Positions 1-5,860 of a DNA stretch of 5,931 bases are shown one piece after another (positions within the stretch are counted from its first letter, which is position 1; each line of letters opens with the position of its first letter). The stretch lies in the NCBI GenBank assembly GCA_041569895.1, contig JBFFXF010000362.1, positions 1-5,931 of the forward strand, in the 5' to 3' direction. The notes under the pieces were generated by a model, which saw only the letters and a program-made list of their open reading frames with translations, did no database searches and had not been told where the DNA came from. Made by a program: the position numbers and the translations under genes. Source of the stretch: JBFFXF01 sp041569895. GTDB lineage: Bacteria > Planctomycetota > UBA8108 > JACQVS01.

Positions 1-184
1 CCTCGATGGTGAAGCCGTCGTTGAACAGCCCGTAGCGCTCGCCGATGTACTTGAGGTACTCGAGCGCCGTCTCGATGTCGCCGCCGGTCTGCAGGACGAG
101 GTAGTTGAAGATCTCCTGGAGCTTCTCGAGGAGCTGCTTCAGCGCGAGCTTGCGCGGATCGAACTTCGAGTATCGAAAGTCCAC
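1..184 (-). CDS. N-terminus of probable VWA-domain partner of the AAA+ ATPase (partial, 3' end outside window)
   Basis: Reading leftward from a GTG at 184-182, the frame stays open to the window edge and gives 61 residues beginning VDFRYSKFDPRKLALKQLLE, then a helix-rich stretch (QEIFNYLVLQTGGDIETALE and onward). A GGAGG at 200-196 lies 11 bases before the GTG and supports this start. The gene begins 25 bases after the stop of the AAA+ ATPase gene on the same strand, so the two are very likely co-transcribed. Magnesium-chelatase-like AAA+ proteins of this kind are normally followed by a protein with a short N-terminal 'RYSKxD' segment and a C-terminal von Willebrand factor A domain with a metal-ion-dependent adhesion site. 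The VWA domain would lie outside the window, so the family call rests on gene order and the N-terminal flavour, not on the diagnostic domain. No ATG is available in this frame nearby. Confidence 0.7.
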   Translation of the reverse strand, partial: MDFRYSKFDPRKLALKQLLEKLQEIFNYLVLQTGGDIETALEYLKYIGERYGLFNDGFTIE

Positions 185-195
185 CGGACCACCGG

Positions 196-200
196 CCTCC
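196..200 (-). promoter_or_regulatory. Shine-Dalgarno for the VWA-partner gene
   Basis: The minus strand reads GGAGG here, 11 bases before the GTG at 184-182. It lies in the 25-base gap after the ATPase stop codon (212-210). It is what decides the GTG start, because the frame is open further upstream and offers no ATG. Confidence 0.55.
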
Positions 201-209
201 GCGGGCCGA

Positions 210-1676
210 TCACAGGTTTCGCACCATGTCCTCGAACATGTCGCGGTAGACGCGCCCCCCGACCACCTCGTCCTTCGCGAGCAGCGAGCTCTGGTGCAGC
301 CCCTCGAGCGCGAACTCCATCGCCGCCGAGGTCTCGGCGACGCCGTTGACCTCGAGGTACTTGCGCGCCAGATCCGAGAGCCCCGGGATCTCCTCGAGCC
401 GCGCCAGCAGGTCGGCGCTCGAGAGGTCGTCGGACACATCGACCGTGCCGCCGTCCTTGAAGTACGCCAGCGTGCCGTCGTAATCGCCGGAGCCCGCCTT
501 CGCCTCGTCGTCGTCCAGGCGGTATGCGTCGGGAAAGTGGAGGTCGAAGACGGCCTTCACCGCCTTGCCGATCAGGTGACTCGCCACCTTCTGCACGCCC
601 TCCCGCTCGCCCTCGTAGACGAGCTCGATCTTGCCGGTGATCGCCGGGGCGGCGGAGAAGAGATCGGAGACGCGCGCCACCGGCCGCTTCTCGCCCGTGG
701 TCACCGCGCGGCGCTCGGCGCTCGACACGACGTTCTCCAGGAGCGAGATGCCGACGCGCGCGCTGACGCCCGAGTTCTGGTCGACGAACTCGCTCTTGCG
801 CGCCTGGAAGGCGACCTCCTCGACCGCGACGCGCAGGTAGGGCGGGACCACGACCTCGACGTCTCCCTTGCGGTCGATCCACGACTCCTGCGTCGTGATG
901 GCGTGGCTCTCCTCGAGCGTGCGCGGATAGTGCGTGAGGATCTGCGACGAGATGCGGTCGCGCAGCGGCGTGATGATGTTGCCGCGGTTGGTGTAGTCCT
1001 CCGGATTCGCCGAGAACACCATCTGGATGTCGAGCGGCAGGCGGATCGGAAAGCCCCGCACCTGGATGTCGCCCTCCTCGAGGATGTTGAACAGACCGAC
1101 CTGGATCCGCGACTGCAGATCGGGGAGCTCGTTGATCGCGAAGATGCCGCGATTGGTCCTCGGGATGATGCCGAAGTGGATCACCTCGGGATCGGCGAAG
1201 GACAGCTTGCGAGTCGCGGCCTTGATCGGATCGATGTCGCCGATCAGGTCGGCGATGGTGACGTCGGGCGTGGCCAGCTTCTCGTGATAGCGCTCCTCCC
1301 GCGCCCGCCACTGCACGGGGAGGTCGTCGCCGGACTCGTGCAGTCGCCGGCGGCACGACTCGCAGATCGGGCGCATCGGTTCGTCGTTGATCTCGCAGCC
1401 CTCGACCGCCGGGATCCACTCATCGAGCAACGCCACCAGGGACCGCAGAATCCTCGTCTTCGCCTGCCCCCTGAGCCCGAGCAGGATGAAGTCGTGACGC
1501 GAGAGGATGGCGTTCTGGACCTGCGGGATCACCGTCCGGTCGTAGCCGACGATCCCTGGAAAGACCTGCTCGCCGCGTCGGAGCATGGAGATGAGATTGT
1601 CCCGCATCTCCTGCTTCACCGTCCTCGGCCGGTACTCCGATCTCTTCAGCTCGCCGAGCGTACGCGGTCTCTTCAT
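210..1676 (-). CDS. AAA+ ATPase, magnesium chelatase/MoxR-like (488 aa)
   Basis: A cytosolic AAA+ ATPase of the helix-2-insert clade that includes ChlI/BchI and MoxR. Visible motifs: Walker A GLRGQAKT (residues 67-74); Walker B-like FAINELPDL (179-187, with N182-E183 where most relatives have D-E); sensor-1 in FSANPEDYTN (N224); an arginine-finger region TPLRDR (236-241); and a sensor-2-like GVSARVG (R307). Between Walker A and Walker B there is an insertion with C94, then the pair C105/C108 (PICESC) and H113, which could form a small zinc site. The C-terminal ~110 residues are acidic and look like a helical adaptor. The ATG at 1676 gives MKRPRTLGELKRSEYRPRTV, a natural N-terminus. Only a weak purine-rich GAAGAGAG precedes it. 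Relatives work as chaperone-like remodelling ATPases with a VWA-domain protein, and the next gene fits that role. The physiological target cannot be read from the sequence. The ATPase class is secure, the function is not. Confidence 0.93.
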   Translation of the reverse strand: MKRPRTLGELKRSEYRPRTVKQEMRDNLISMLRRGEQVFPGIVGYDRTVIPQVQNAILSRHDFILLGLRGQAKTRILRSLVALLDEWIPAVEGCEINDEPMRPICESCRRRLHESGDDLPVQWRAREERYHEKLATPDVTIADLIGDIDPIKAATRKLSFADPEVIHFGIIPRTNRGIFAINELPDLQSRIQVGLFNILEEGDIQVRGFPIRLPLDIQMVFSANPEDYTNRGNIITPLRDRISSQILTHYPRTLEESHAITTQESWIDRKGDVEVVVPPYLRVAVEEVAFQARKSEFVDQNSGVSARVGISLLENVVSSAERRAVTTGEKRPVARVSDLFSAAPAITGKIELVYEGEREGVQKVASHLIGKAVKAVFDLHFPDAYRLDDDEAKAGSGDYDGTLAYFKDGGTVDVSDDLSSADLLARLEEIPGLSDLARKYLEVNGVAETSAAMEFALEGLHQSSLLAKDEVVGGRVYRDMFEDMVRNL

Positions 1677-1746
1677 GCGCTCTCTTCGTTCCAGCCACCT
1701 GTCTCTGGAGAACTAACGACGGACATACCGGCACGTCCGCGGACGG
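1677..1746 (-). other. 70-base spacer between HisA-like and ATPase genes, with small inverted repeats
   Basis: This spacer contains a perfect 12-base palindrome, CGTCCGCGGACG, at 1734-1745, immediately after the HisA-like stop. It also has a CGGAC/GTCCG inverted pair with a 10-base loop partly overlapping that palindrome. A bulged stem (GTTCCAG at about 1688-1694 against CTGG...AAC at about 1705-1714) lies just ahead of the ATPase start. No T-run follows any of these on the minus strand, so a Rho-independent terminator is not supported. They could be a weak processing or attenuation structure, or chance in GC-rich DNA. No convincing -35/-10 pair was found. Confidence 0.3.
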
Positions 1747-2556
1747 TCATGGCGCCTGTGGGGGAGCCTCCTCGCGGTCCGATCCCCCATTGTAGTCCAG
1801 GCCCGGCGACCCGCGAGCATTCTTCTCCAGGAGCGCGATCTCTCGCCGTCCGATGGCGCCGGAGTGCAGCGCGGTCGCCACGAGAGCAGCGTCCGCGCCG
1901 CTCGCGGCGAGCGCCTCGAGGTCATCCGCCGTGCGAACGCCCCCGCCGGTGATGAGCTCGGGACGGGGACGCGCGAACGCGAGCACGCCGACCGACTCCG
2001 CGAGCGGGCAGCCTCGTGACGTGCCGACCGCCGCGAGGTCGAGCAGGATCAGGCGCCGGACGCCGACCTCCATCGCGCGACGCGCGATGGAGACGCCGTC
2101 GAGCTCGCGCCAGTCGGGGGGACCGCCGATCGGCACGCCGTCCCGGAGGTCGACGCTGAGGATGACGCTCCGGTCGCCGAGGGCGTCGAGGATCGCCAGC
2201 AGCCCTTCGATGCCGGTGAGCGTCTCGAGCGCGACGACGACGTCCTCGACGCCGGCCCGGGCGAGCTCGACCGCCGCATCCGCGCCGCAGACGCCCGCAT
2301 CGACGATCAGACGGAGGCCGTCGGCCCGGAGCGCGCGGATGAGGTCGGTGTCTGGCTCCGCCCCTCCCTCGATGGCGTCGAGGTCGGCGAGGTAGAGGCG
2401 TTCGAGCCCGAGGCGCTCGCGGAAGGCGGCGGCGACGTCGGCGGGCCTGCTCGATGTCGTCAGCACGCTGCGGACCGGACGGTAGCGCGCGCGATCGCCG
2501 GCGACGCCGTGCACGGCGACTCCTCCCCTGAGGTCGATGACTGGTATGATCTCCAC
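1747..2556 (-). CDS. HisA/HisF-related TIM-barrel protein of the C1-cofactor type (269 aa)
   Basis: The product is a complete (beta/alpha)8 barrel. It starts VEIIPVIDLRGGVAVHGVAG with the HisA-type catalytic Asp at D8 and continues with a DRARYRPVRS segment. The second HisA-like Asp lies in ILSVDLRDG (D136). The C-terminal-half phosphate loops are present as ITGGGVRT (202-209) and ALVATALHSGAI (224-235). The first-half HisA phosphate loop (usually GGGIR) is replaced by IVDAGVCG (84-91). The 'VVH-x-x-x-G-x-R-x-x-Y-R-P-V' stretch and 'DAG' strand match the hisA/hisF-related family known in methanogens and H4MPT-using bacteria, rather than true histidine-pathway HisA. No other his gene is in the window. 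A GTG at 2556-2554 is the only plausible start next to the first barrel strand, though no good Shine-Dalgarno is seen. The start abuts the divergent ATP-grasp gene. The reaction is unassigned. A link to methanofuran or tetrahydromethanopterin synthesis is inferred from neighbours. Confidence 0.85.
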   Translation of the reverse strand: MEIIPVIDLRGGVAVHGVAGDRARYRPVRSVLTTSSRPADVAAAFRERLGLERLYLADLDAIEGGAEPDTDLIRALRADGLRLIVDAGVCGADAAVELARAGVEDVVVALETLTGIEGLLAILDALGDRSVILSVDLRDGVPIGGPPDWRELDGVSIARRAMEVGVRRLILLDLAAVGTSRGCPLAESVGVLAFARPRPELITGGGVRTADDLEALAASGADAALVATALHSGAIGRREIALLEKNARGSPGLDYNGGSDREEAPPQAP

Positions 2557-2560
2557 CGTG
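2546..2560. promoter_or_regulatory. Back-to-back start codons of two divergent genes
   Basis: The GTG start of the HisA-like gene occupies 2556-2554 on the minus strand. Candidate plus-strand starts for the ATP-grasp gene are ATG 2537, ATG 2546 and GTG 2558. With ATG 2546 the genes overlap by 11 bases. With GTG 2558 one base separates them. In all cases any promoter or ribosome-binding site for one gene must lie inside the coding sequence of the other. I found no clear sigma-70 hexamers on either side. Confidence 0.7.
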
Positions 2561-3616
2561 AGGATCTTCGTCTTCGAGTCGGTCTGCGCCGGCGATCTCG
2601 ACGGGTCGCTCCCCGGAAGCGAGGTCGACGGCGCTCCGCGCCTCGCTGCCGAGGGGGCCGCGATGCTGCGCAGTATCCTAACCGATCTCGCGGCGGTGCG
2701 AGGCGTGCGCGACGTGATGACCGTTGTCCGCGACGCCCGCTCCGTGGGGCTGCCGCGCGATCGATCGTCGATGACGGTCGTCGAGGCCTCCGGCTCGCCC
2801 GACGGGGACTTCGATCGACTGGCCGCGGCCGCCGACCTCACGCTGGTGATCGCTCCGGAGACCGACGGCCTCCTGGAGCGACGGGCGCGTCGCGTCGACG
2901 AGGTCGGTGGTCGATCGATGGGCTGCGCGCCCGCCGCGGTCGCGCTGGCCGCCGACACCATCCGGCTGCGGAACGCGCTCGTCGCCGCCGACGTGCCGAC
3001 CCCGCCGCTGACCGCCGTCGACCTCGAGTCAATGACGGTTGCCGGCTTCGATCCCTTTCCCGCGGTCCTCAAGCCGCGCACCGGCGCCGGCGCGCAGTTC
3101 ACTCACGTCGCGCGAGACGAGGACGAACTCGGGGCGGCCATCGAGCGCGCCCGGCGGTCGGGAGCGCCTCGCGAGATGACGCTCTCGCCGTTGCTCGACG
3201 GCGTCGCGGCGAGCGTGAGCTTCCTCATCGGTGACGGCGACCGCGACGCTGAGCGGATCTGCACGGCGCTCGCGCCGGGACACCAGCGGCTGGCGGTCGA
3301 CTCGCGCATTCGCTACCTCGGCGGGAGACTGCCGCTCGATCCGTGCCTGCTGCGCCCACGCGCCGTACGGCTCGCCCGGCGCGCCCTCGACGCCGTGCCG
3401 GGGCTGCGGGGCTTCGTCGGCGTCGATCTGGTGCTCGGCGCCGGCGAGCGCGACGATGCCGTCATCGAGATCAACCCGCGACTGACGACGAGCTGGGTCG
3501 GATTGCGCCGCCACCATGCGCCGTGGAGTCCGGCGGCCCACTGGATCGATTTGCTCGCCGGCGTCGCCGCGCGCATCGATTCGGCGCCGTGTGGCGGCCG
3601 GCCCGTGCTCTACTGA
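2546..3616 (+). CDS. ATP-grasp ligase, MfnD-like (tyramine/tyrosine-glutamate ligase type), 356 aa
   Basis: An ATP-dependent carboxylate-amine ligase. The N-terminal strand VRIFVFESVCAGDL resembles the 'RIFVYEFITGGGL' opening of MfnD-type proteins. Next comes a pre-grasp segment ending in LVIAPETDGLLE (about 100-111) and TPPLTAVDL. The ATP-grasp core has FPAVLKPRTGAGAQ (nucleotide-binding K176), an MTLSPLLDG segment (the usual ExxLxG region, about 211-218), GFVGVDLVLG (D294) and the Mg-binding EINPRLTTSWVGL (E308, N310). The INPRLTTSxVGL ending is typical of this subfamily. In methanogens MfnD adds glutamate to tyramine in methanofuran synthesis. In bacteria the acceptor may be tyrosine, by analogy with methylofuran. 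Starts: ATG 2546 is favoured by GAGG at 2530-2533 (12 bases upstream). GTG 2558 would start exactly at the first strand, and ATG 2537 sits too close to the GAGG. ATP-grasp fold is sure. MfnD role rests on the motif and on the HisA-like and MfnF-like neighbours. Confidence 0.85.
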   Translation: MISTVRIFVFESVCAGDLDGSLPGSEVDGAPRLAAEGAAMLRSILTDLAAVRGVRDVMTVVRDARSVGLPRDRSSMTVVEASGSPDGDFDRLAAAADLTLVIAPETDGLLERRARRVDEVGGRSMGCAPAAVALAADTIRLRNALVAADVPTPPLTAVDLESMTVAGFDPFPAVLKPRTGAGAQFTHVARDEDELGAAIERARRSGAPREMTLSPLLDGVAASVSFLIGDGDRDAERICTALAPGHQRLAVDSRIRYLGGRLPLDPCLLRPRAVRLARRALDAVPGLRGFVGVDLVLGAGERDDAVIEINPRLTTSWVGLRRHHAPWSPAAHWIDLLAGVAARIDSAPCGGRPVLY

Positions 3617-3772
3617 GGTTGTCGAGCTGTCCGCGTCGTCCGCGATGTCGATGTTCCGGTAAGCGCCGGCAGAGCGCGCGACTGCGCCGGAAGCGGGTTC
3701 GAGCCGATAAGCAGGACGACGTTGCGCTGCGCGCGCACGACGCAACAGATGGAAAGGAGGAGAGCCGGGCTC
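3617..3772 (+). other. 156-base spacer with nested inverted repeats before the phosphatase gene
   Basis: Two small symmetric elements are present. One is a bulged stem of CCGG-CAG (3667-3673) against CTG-CG-CCGG (3683-3691) with a 9-base loop. The other is a GTTGCG/CGCAAC pair (3721-3726 and 3741-3746) enclosing the perfect palindrome TGCGCGCGCA (3728-3737). Neither is followed by a T-run, so a Rho-independent terminator is not supported. The second could be an operator or mRNA hairpin ahead of the phosphatase gene. No convincing promoter hexamers are visible. The length compared with the tight packing elsewhere suggests the phosphatase may have its own promoter here. Confidence 0.35.
3755..3760 (+). 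promoter_or_regulatory. Shine-Dalgarno AGGAGG of the phosphatase gene
   Basis: A perfect AGGAGG (within AAAGGAGG, 3753-3760) lies 12 bases before the ATG at 3773. It falls after the in-frame TTG 3722 and ATG 3749, and so argues that those earlier in-frame starts are not used. It is the strongest ribosome-binding site in the window. Confidence 0.7.
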
Positions 3773-5788
3773 ATGGTGCTGGAGCGTCTGAAGACGGCGA
3801 TCGCGGCGGTCGTGCTCGCCTCGGTCGGGTCGATGACGGTCGCTCGCTGCGCCGACGAGGAGAAGGAGGAGCTCCCCGTCGATCGCGCCGCGCTCGAGCG
3901 TCTCCAGGAGACCTCCTCGGGACGCTCGGGTCTCACCAACCTGCTGTCGATCTCGCAGATCCACGAGGCGGTGCGCGACGGCGACAGCTCCGGGCTGCGC
4001 ATCGACTTCTCCCACGTCACGCAATTGCTCGACGGCACCGAGTTCGATCCGGCGAAGCTCTACGGCGAGGCGGTGGCCGGCCCGTATCCGTTCGAGTCGA
4101 GCGAGTCGCGTTTCTCCTACAAGCGGTTTCGCGTCGAGGCCGGAATCTCCGGCGGGACGGCGAAGCTCGGCATCTCCAGCCTCCTCGAGCGCCTCAACAG
4201 CGAGGACTGGGAGGACCGCGGGCAGATCGCCGTGCGCTTCACGCTCACTCTCGAGAGCGACCGCCGCGATCGTCAGCTCGGCACCTACGACACGGTGGTC
4301 AGCTTCGAGAAGACCAAGGACGGTTTCCGCAAGCGGCCGGGGATCATCGAGGGGCCGTTCGTCAACATGGTGCGGAGCGACGCGCCGGGCGAGGCGGTGA
4401 TCTCGTTCGTCACGCACGACCGCGTCCGCGCCCGCGTCGTGCTCACCGACGCCGACGGCAACGAGCTGTCCTTCTGGGACGAGTGGTCGACGAAGCGCCA
4501 CGAGATTCCGGTGTCGGTCGTTCCCGGCGCCGAGTACGTCTACCGCGTCGAGGTCGGATCGACCCGCACGCGCGACTTCTCGGTGCGCGCGGCCCCCAGG
4601 GCCCACCGCGACTCGGTCGTGCGCTTCGCGTACTTCGGCGATTCGCGCTCGGGCGTCGGCGGCGGCCTCGCGAGCTACATGGGAGTCAACTACCAGACGG
4701 TCGAGCGGCTGGCGTGGCTCGCGCACGAGCGCGATGCTCAGTTCATGATCATCGGCGGTGACCTCGTCAACGGCTACACCACGGTGCCGGACGACTTCGA
4801 GGCGCAGCTCCACGCGTGGAAGCAGGCGATGACCGGGTTCTGGAACAACGGCCCCGTGTACGCCGCGATGGGGAACCACGAGGCGCTGCTCCGGCGCTAC
4901 ACCAACGGCACCCGGATCGACCGCTGGCCCTACGATACCGAGAGCGCCGAGGCGGTCTTCGCCAGGGTCTTCGCGCACCCGCAGAACGGCCCGCTGCCGT
5001 CCGATCCGCGGCGTCCGACCTATCGCGAGAACGTCTACTCGTTCCAGTTCGGGAGCGTCCGCGTCATCGCGTTCAACAACAACTACTGGGTGTCTTACCA
5101 GTCCGAGAGCTACGGCGGCAATCCGGAGGGCTACATTCTGAAGGACCAGCTCGACTGGATCATCGGCGAGCTCGAGGCCGCGGAGGCCGACGACGCGGTG
5201 CGCTACGTCATCCTCTTCGCCCAGGAGCCGATCTTCCCGAACGGCGGGCACGTCGACGACGGCATGTGGCACGCGGGCGACAACCGCGTCCGGGCCCACG
5301 TCTACGAGGACGACAAGGTGCGCCCGCAGCCGGATGGCATCCTGGTGGTGCGAGACGCTCTCGTGCGGGCGGTGGCGCGGAACCGAAAGGTGGCGGCCGT
5401 CCTCGGCTCCGATGAGCACGCCTACCACCGCATACTGATCAATCGCGAGGTGCCGATCGGCGACATCACCCGCGACGACCGCAACCTGAACGGACGCATC
5501 GACGTCGATTTCGGAGAGACCGCCAGCCCGCTCGACGACCTCCGCCACGGCGTCTGGTACATCGTCGGCGGCGGGGGCGGCGCGCCGTACTACACCGAGC
5601 AGCCGACGCCGTGGAACGAGCACTGGGCCGACCGCACGACGCCGCGGAGCGGCATCGACGGCTTCGCCTACTCCTCCCAGGAGAACCTCATCTTCTTCCG
5701 CGCCGACCGCGAGCGCATCGGCATCGAGGTGTACAACCCGCACGGCGAGCTGATCGACGCGGTCGAGGACCTGATGGCGGACAAGTGA
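3773..5788 (+). CDS. Secreted calcineurin-like metallophosphatase with purple-acid-phosphatase-like layout (671 aa)
   Basis: The N-terminus has charged residues then a hydrophobic stretch (LKTAIAAVVLASVGSMTVA, about 6-24), then acidic sequence: a Sec signal peptide. C26 is preceded by R, which argues against a lipobox. Residues ~30-190 are an unrecognised N-terminal region. Residues ~193-275 (GPFVNMVRSDAPGEAVISFV onward) look like the fibronectin-III-like domain found before purple-acid-phosphatase catalytic domains. The catalytic domain has FGDSR (288-292), GGDLVNG (328-334), GNHE (367-370), LFAQEP (481-486) and GSDEHAYHR (545-553). D290, D330, N368, H369 and H549 match metal/active-site positions. 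The usual His of the V-x-x-H motif appears as Q484, and the first His of GHxH as D547. An EF-hand-like DRNLNGRID lies at 569-577. The AGGAGG at 3755-3760 selects the ATG at 3773. The preceding ATP-grasp gene ends 156 bases upstream. The natural substrate is unknown. A phosphatase fold is sure, catalytic activity is probable. Confidence 0.9.
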   Translation: MVLERLKTAIAAVVLASVGSMTVARCADEEKEELPVDRAALERLQETSSGRSGLTNLLSISQIHEAVRDGDSSGLRIDFSHVTQLLDGTEFDPAKLYGEAVAGPYPFESSESRFSYKRFRVEAGISGGTAKLGISSLLERLNSEDWEDRGQIAVRFTLTLESDRRDRQLGTYDTVVSFEKTKDGFRKRPGIIEGPFVNMVRSDAPGEAVISFVTHDRVRARVVLTDADGNELSFWDEWSTKRHEIPVSVVPGAEYVYRVEVGSTRTRDFSVRAAPRAHRDSVVRFAYFGDSRSGVGGGLASYMGVNYQTVERLAWLAHERDAQFMIIGGDLVNGYTTVPDDFEAQLHAWKQAMTGFWNNGPVYAAMGNHEALLRRYTNGTRIDRWPYDTESAEAVFARVFAHPQNGPLPSDPRRPTYRENVYSFQFGSVRVIAFNNNYWVSYQSESYGGNPEGYILKDQLDWIIGELEAAEADDAVRYVILFAQEPIFPNGGHVDDGMWHAGDNRVRAHVYEDDKVRPQPDGILVVRDALVRAVARNRKVAAVLGSDEHAYHRILINREVPIGDITRDDRNLNGRIDVDFGETASPLDDLRHGVWYIVGGGGGAPYYTEQPTPWNEHWADRTTPRSGIDGFAYSSQENLIFFRADRERIGIEVYNPHGELIDAVEDLMADK

Positions 5789-5838
5789 GCTGGCGGACAA
5801 GTGAGCTGGCGGACAAGTGAGCTGGCGGACAAGTGAGC
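5775..5838 (+). repeat. Perfect tandem repeat, 4 copies of a 16-base unit, spanning the phosphatase stop codon
   Basis: The unit TGGCGGACAAGTGAGC occurs four times with no mismatch: 5775-5790, 5791-5806, 5807-5822 and 5823-5838. The first copy encodes the last residues of the phosphatase (part of MADK) and its TGA at 5786-5788. The period is not a multiple of three, so the copies place TGA codons in all three frames. The next in-frame TGA after the true stop is in copy 4 (5834-5836), which would add only 15 residues on readthrough. Copy-number change would leave the protein unchanged and alter only the distance to the MfnF-like start. Confidence 0.98.
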
Positions 5839-5846
5839 CGATCGGC
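5837..5846. repeat. 10-base palindrome at the repeat boundary
   Basis: GCCGATCGGC is a perfect 10-base palindrome. It overlaps the last two bases of the final repeat copy and lies 14 bases before the MfnF-like ATG. It is short for GC-rich DNA and could be chance or a small operator or mRNA structure affecting that start. Confidence 0.3.
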
Positions 5847-5860
5847 GACAATGGGTCGCC

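Noticed and set aside
139..1419. A 426-residue minus-strand open frame overlapping the ATPase gene in another frame
   Set aside because: Arg/Gly-rich shadow of the ATPase. Its start is internal and its composition has no folded-protein character. It happens to run into the region of the VWA-partner start in the wrong frame.
1734..1745. CGTCCGCGGACG palindrome as a Rho-independent terminator of the HisA-like gene
   Set aside because: It is a short self-complementary palindrome with no T-run on the minus strand, so the terminator criteria are not met.
105..1952. A 615-residue open frame on the plus strand opposite the ATPase gene
   Set aside because: It is Arg/Asp/Leu-rich, has no recognisable domain, and mirrors the ATPase gene on the other strand. 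Long antisense open frames are expected in GC-rich coding DNA.
2675..2680. TAGGAT on the minus strand as a -10 box for the HisA-like gene
   Set aside because: It is about 120 bases upstream of the start with no acceptable -35 at 16-18 bases. A single hexamer is weak evidence.
2557..3102. N-terminal extension of the HisA-like frame up to 3102 (451 residues in all)
   Set aside because: The extra 182 residues are Ser/Arg/Thr-rich without structure and lie opposite the ATP-grasp coding region. The barrel's first strand begins just after the GTG at 2556.
3836..3853. Lipobox at TVARC (C26) making the phosphatase a lipoprotein
   Set aside because: The residue before Cys is Arg, which signal peptidase II sites do not normally tolerate. 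Ordinary Sec cleavage is more likely.
5775..5838. CRISPR-like or integrase attachment repeat
   Set aside because: The units are directly abutting with no spacers, too short for CRISPR, and no integrase or tRNA end is nearby. It is a simple tandem repeat.
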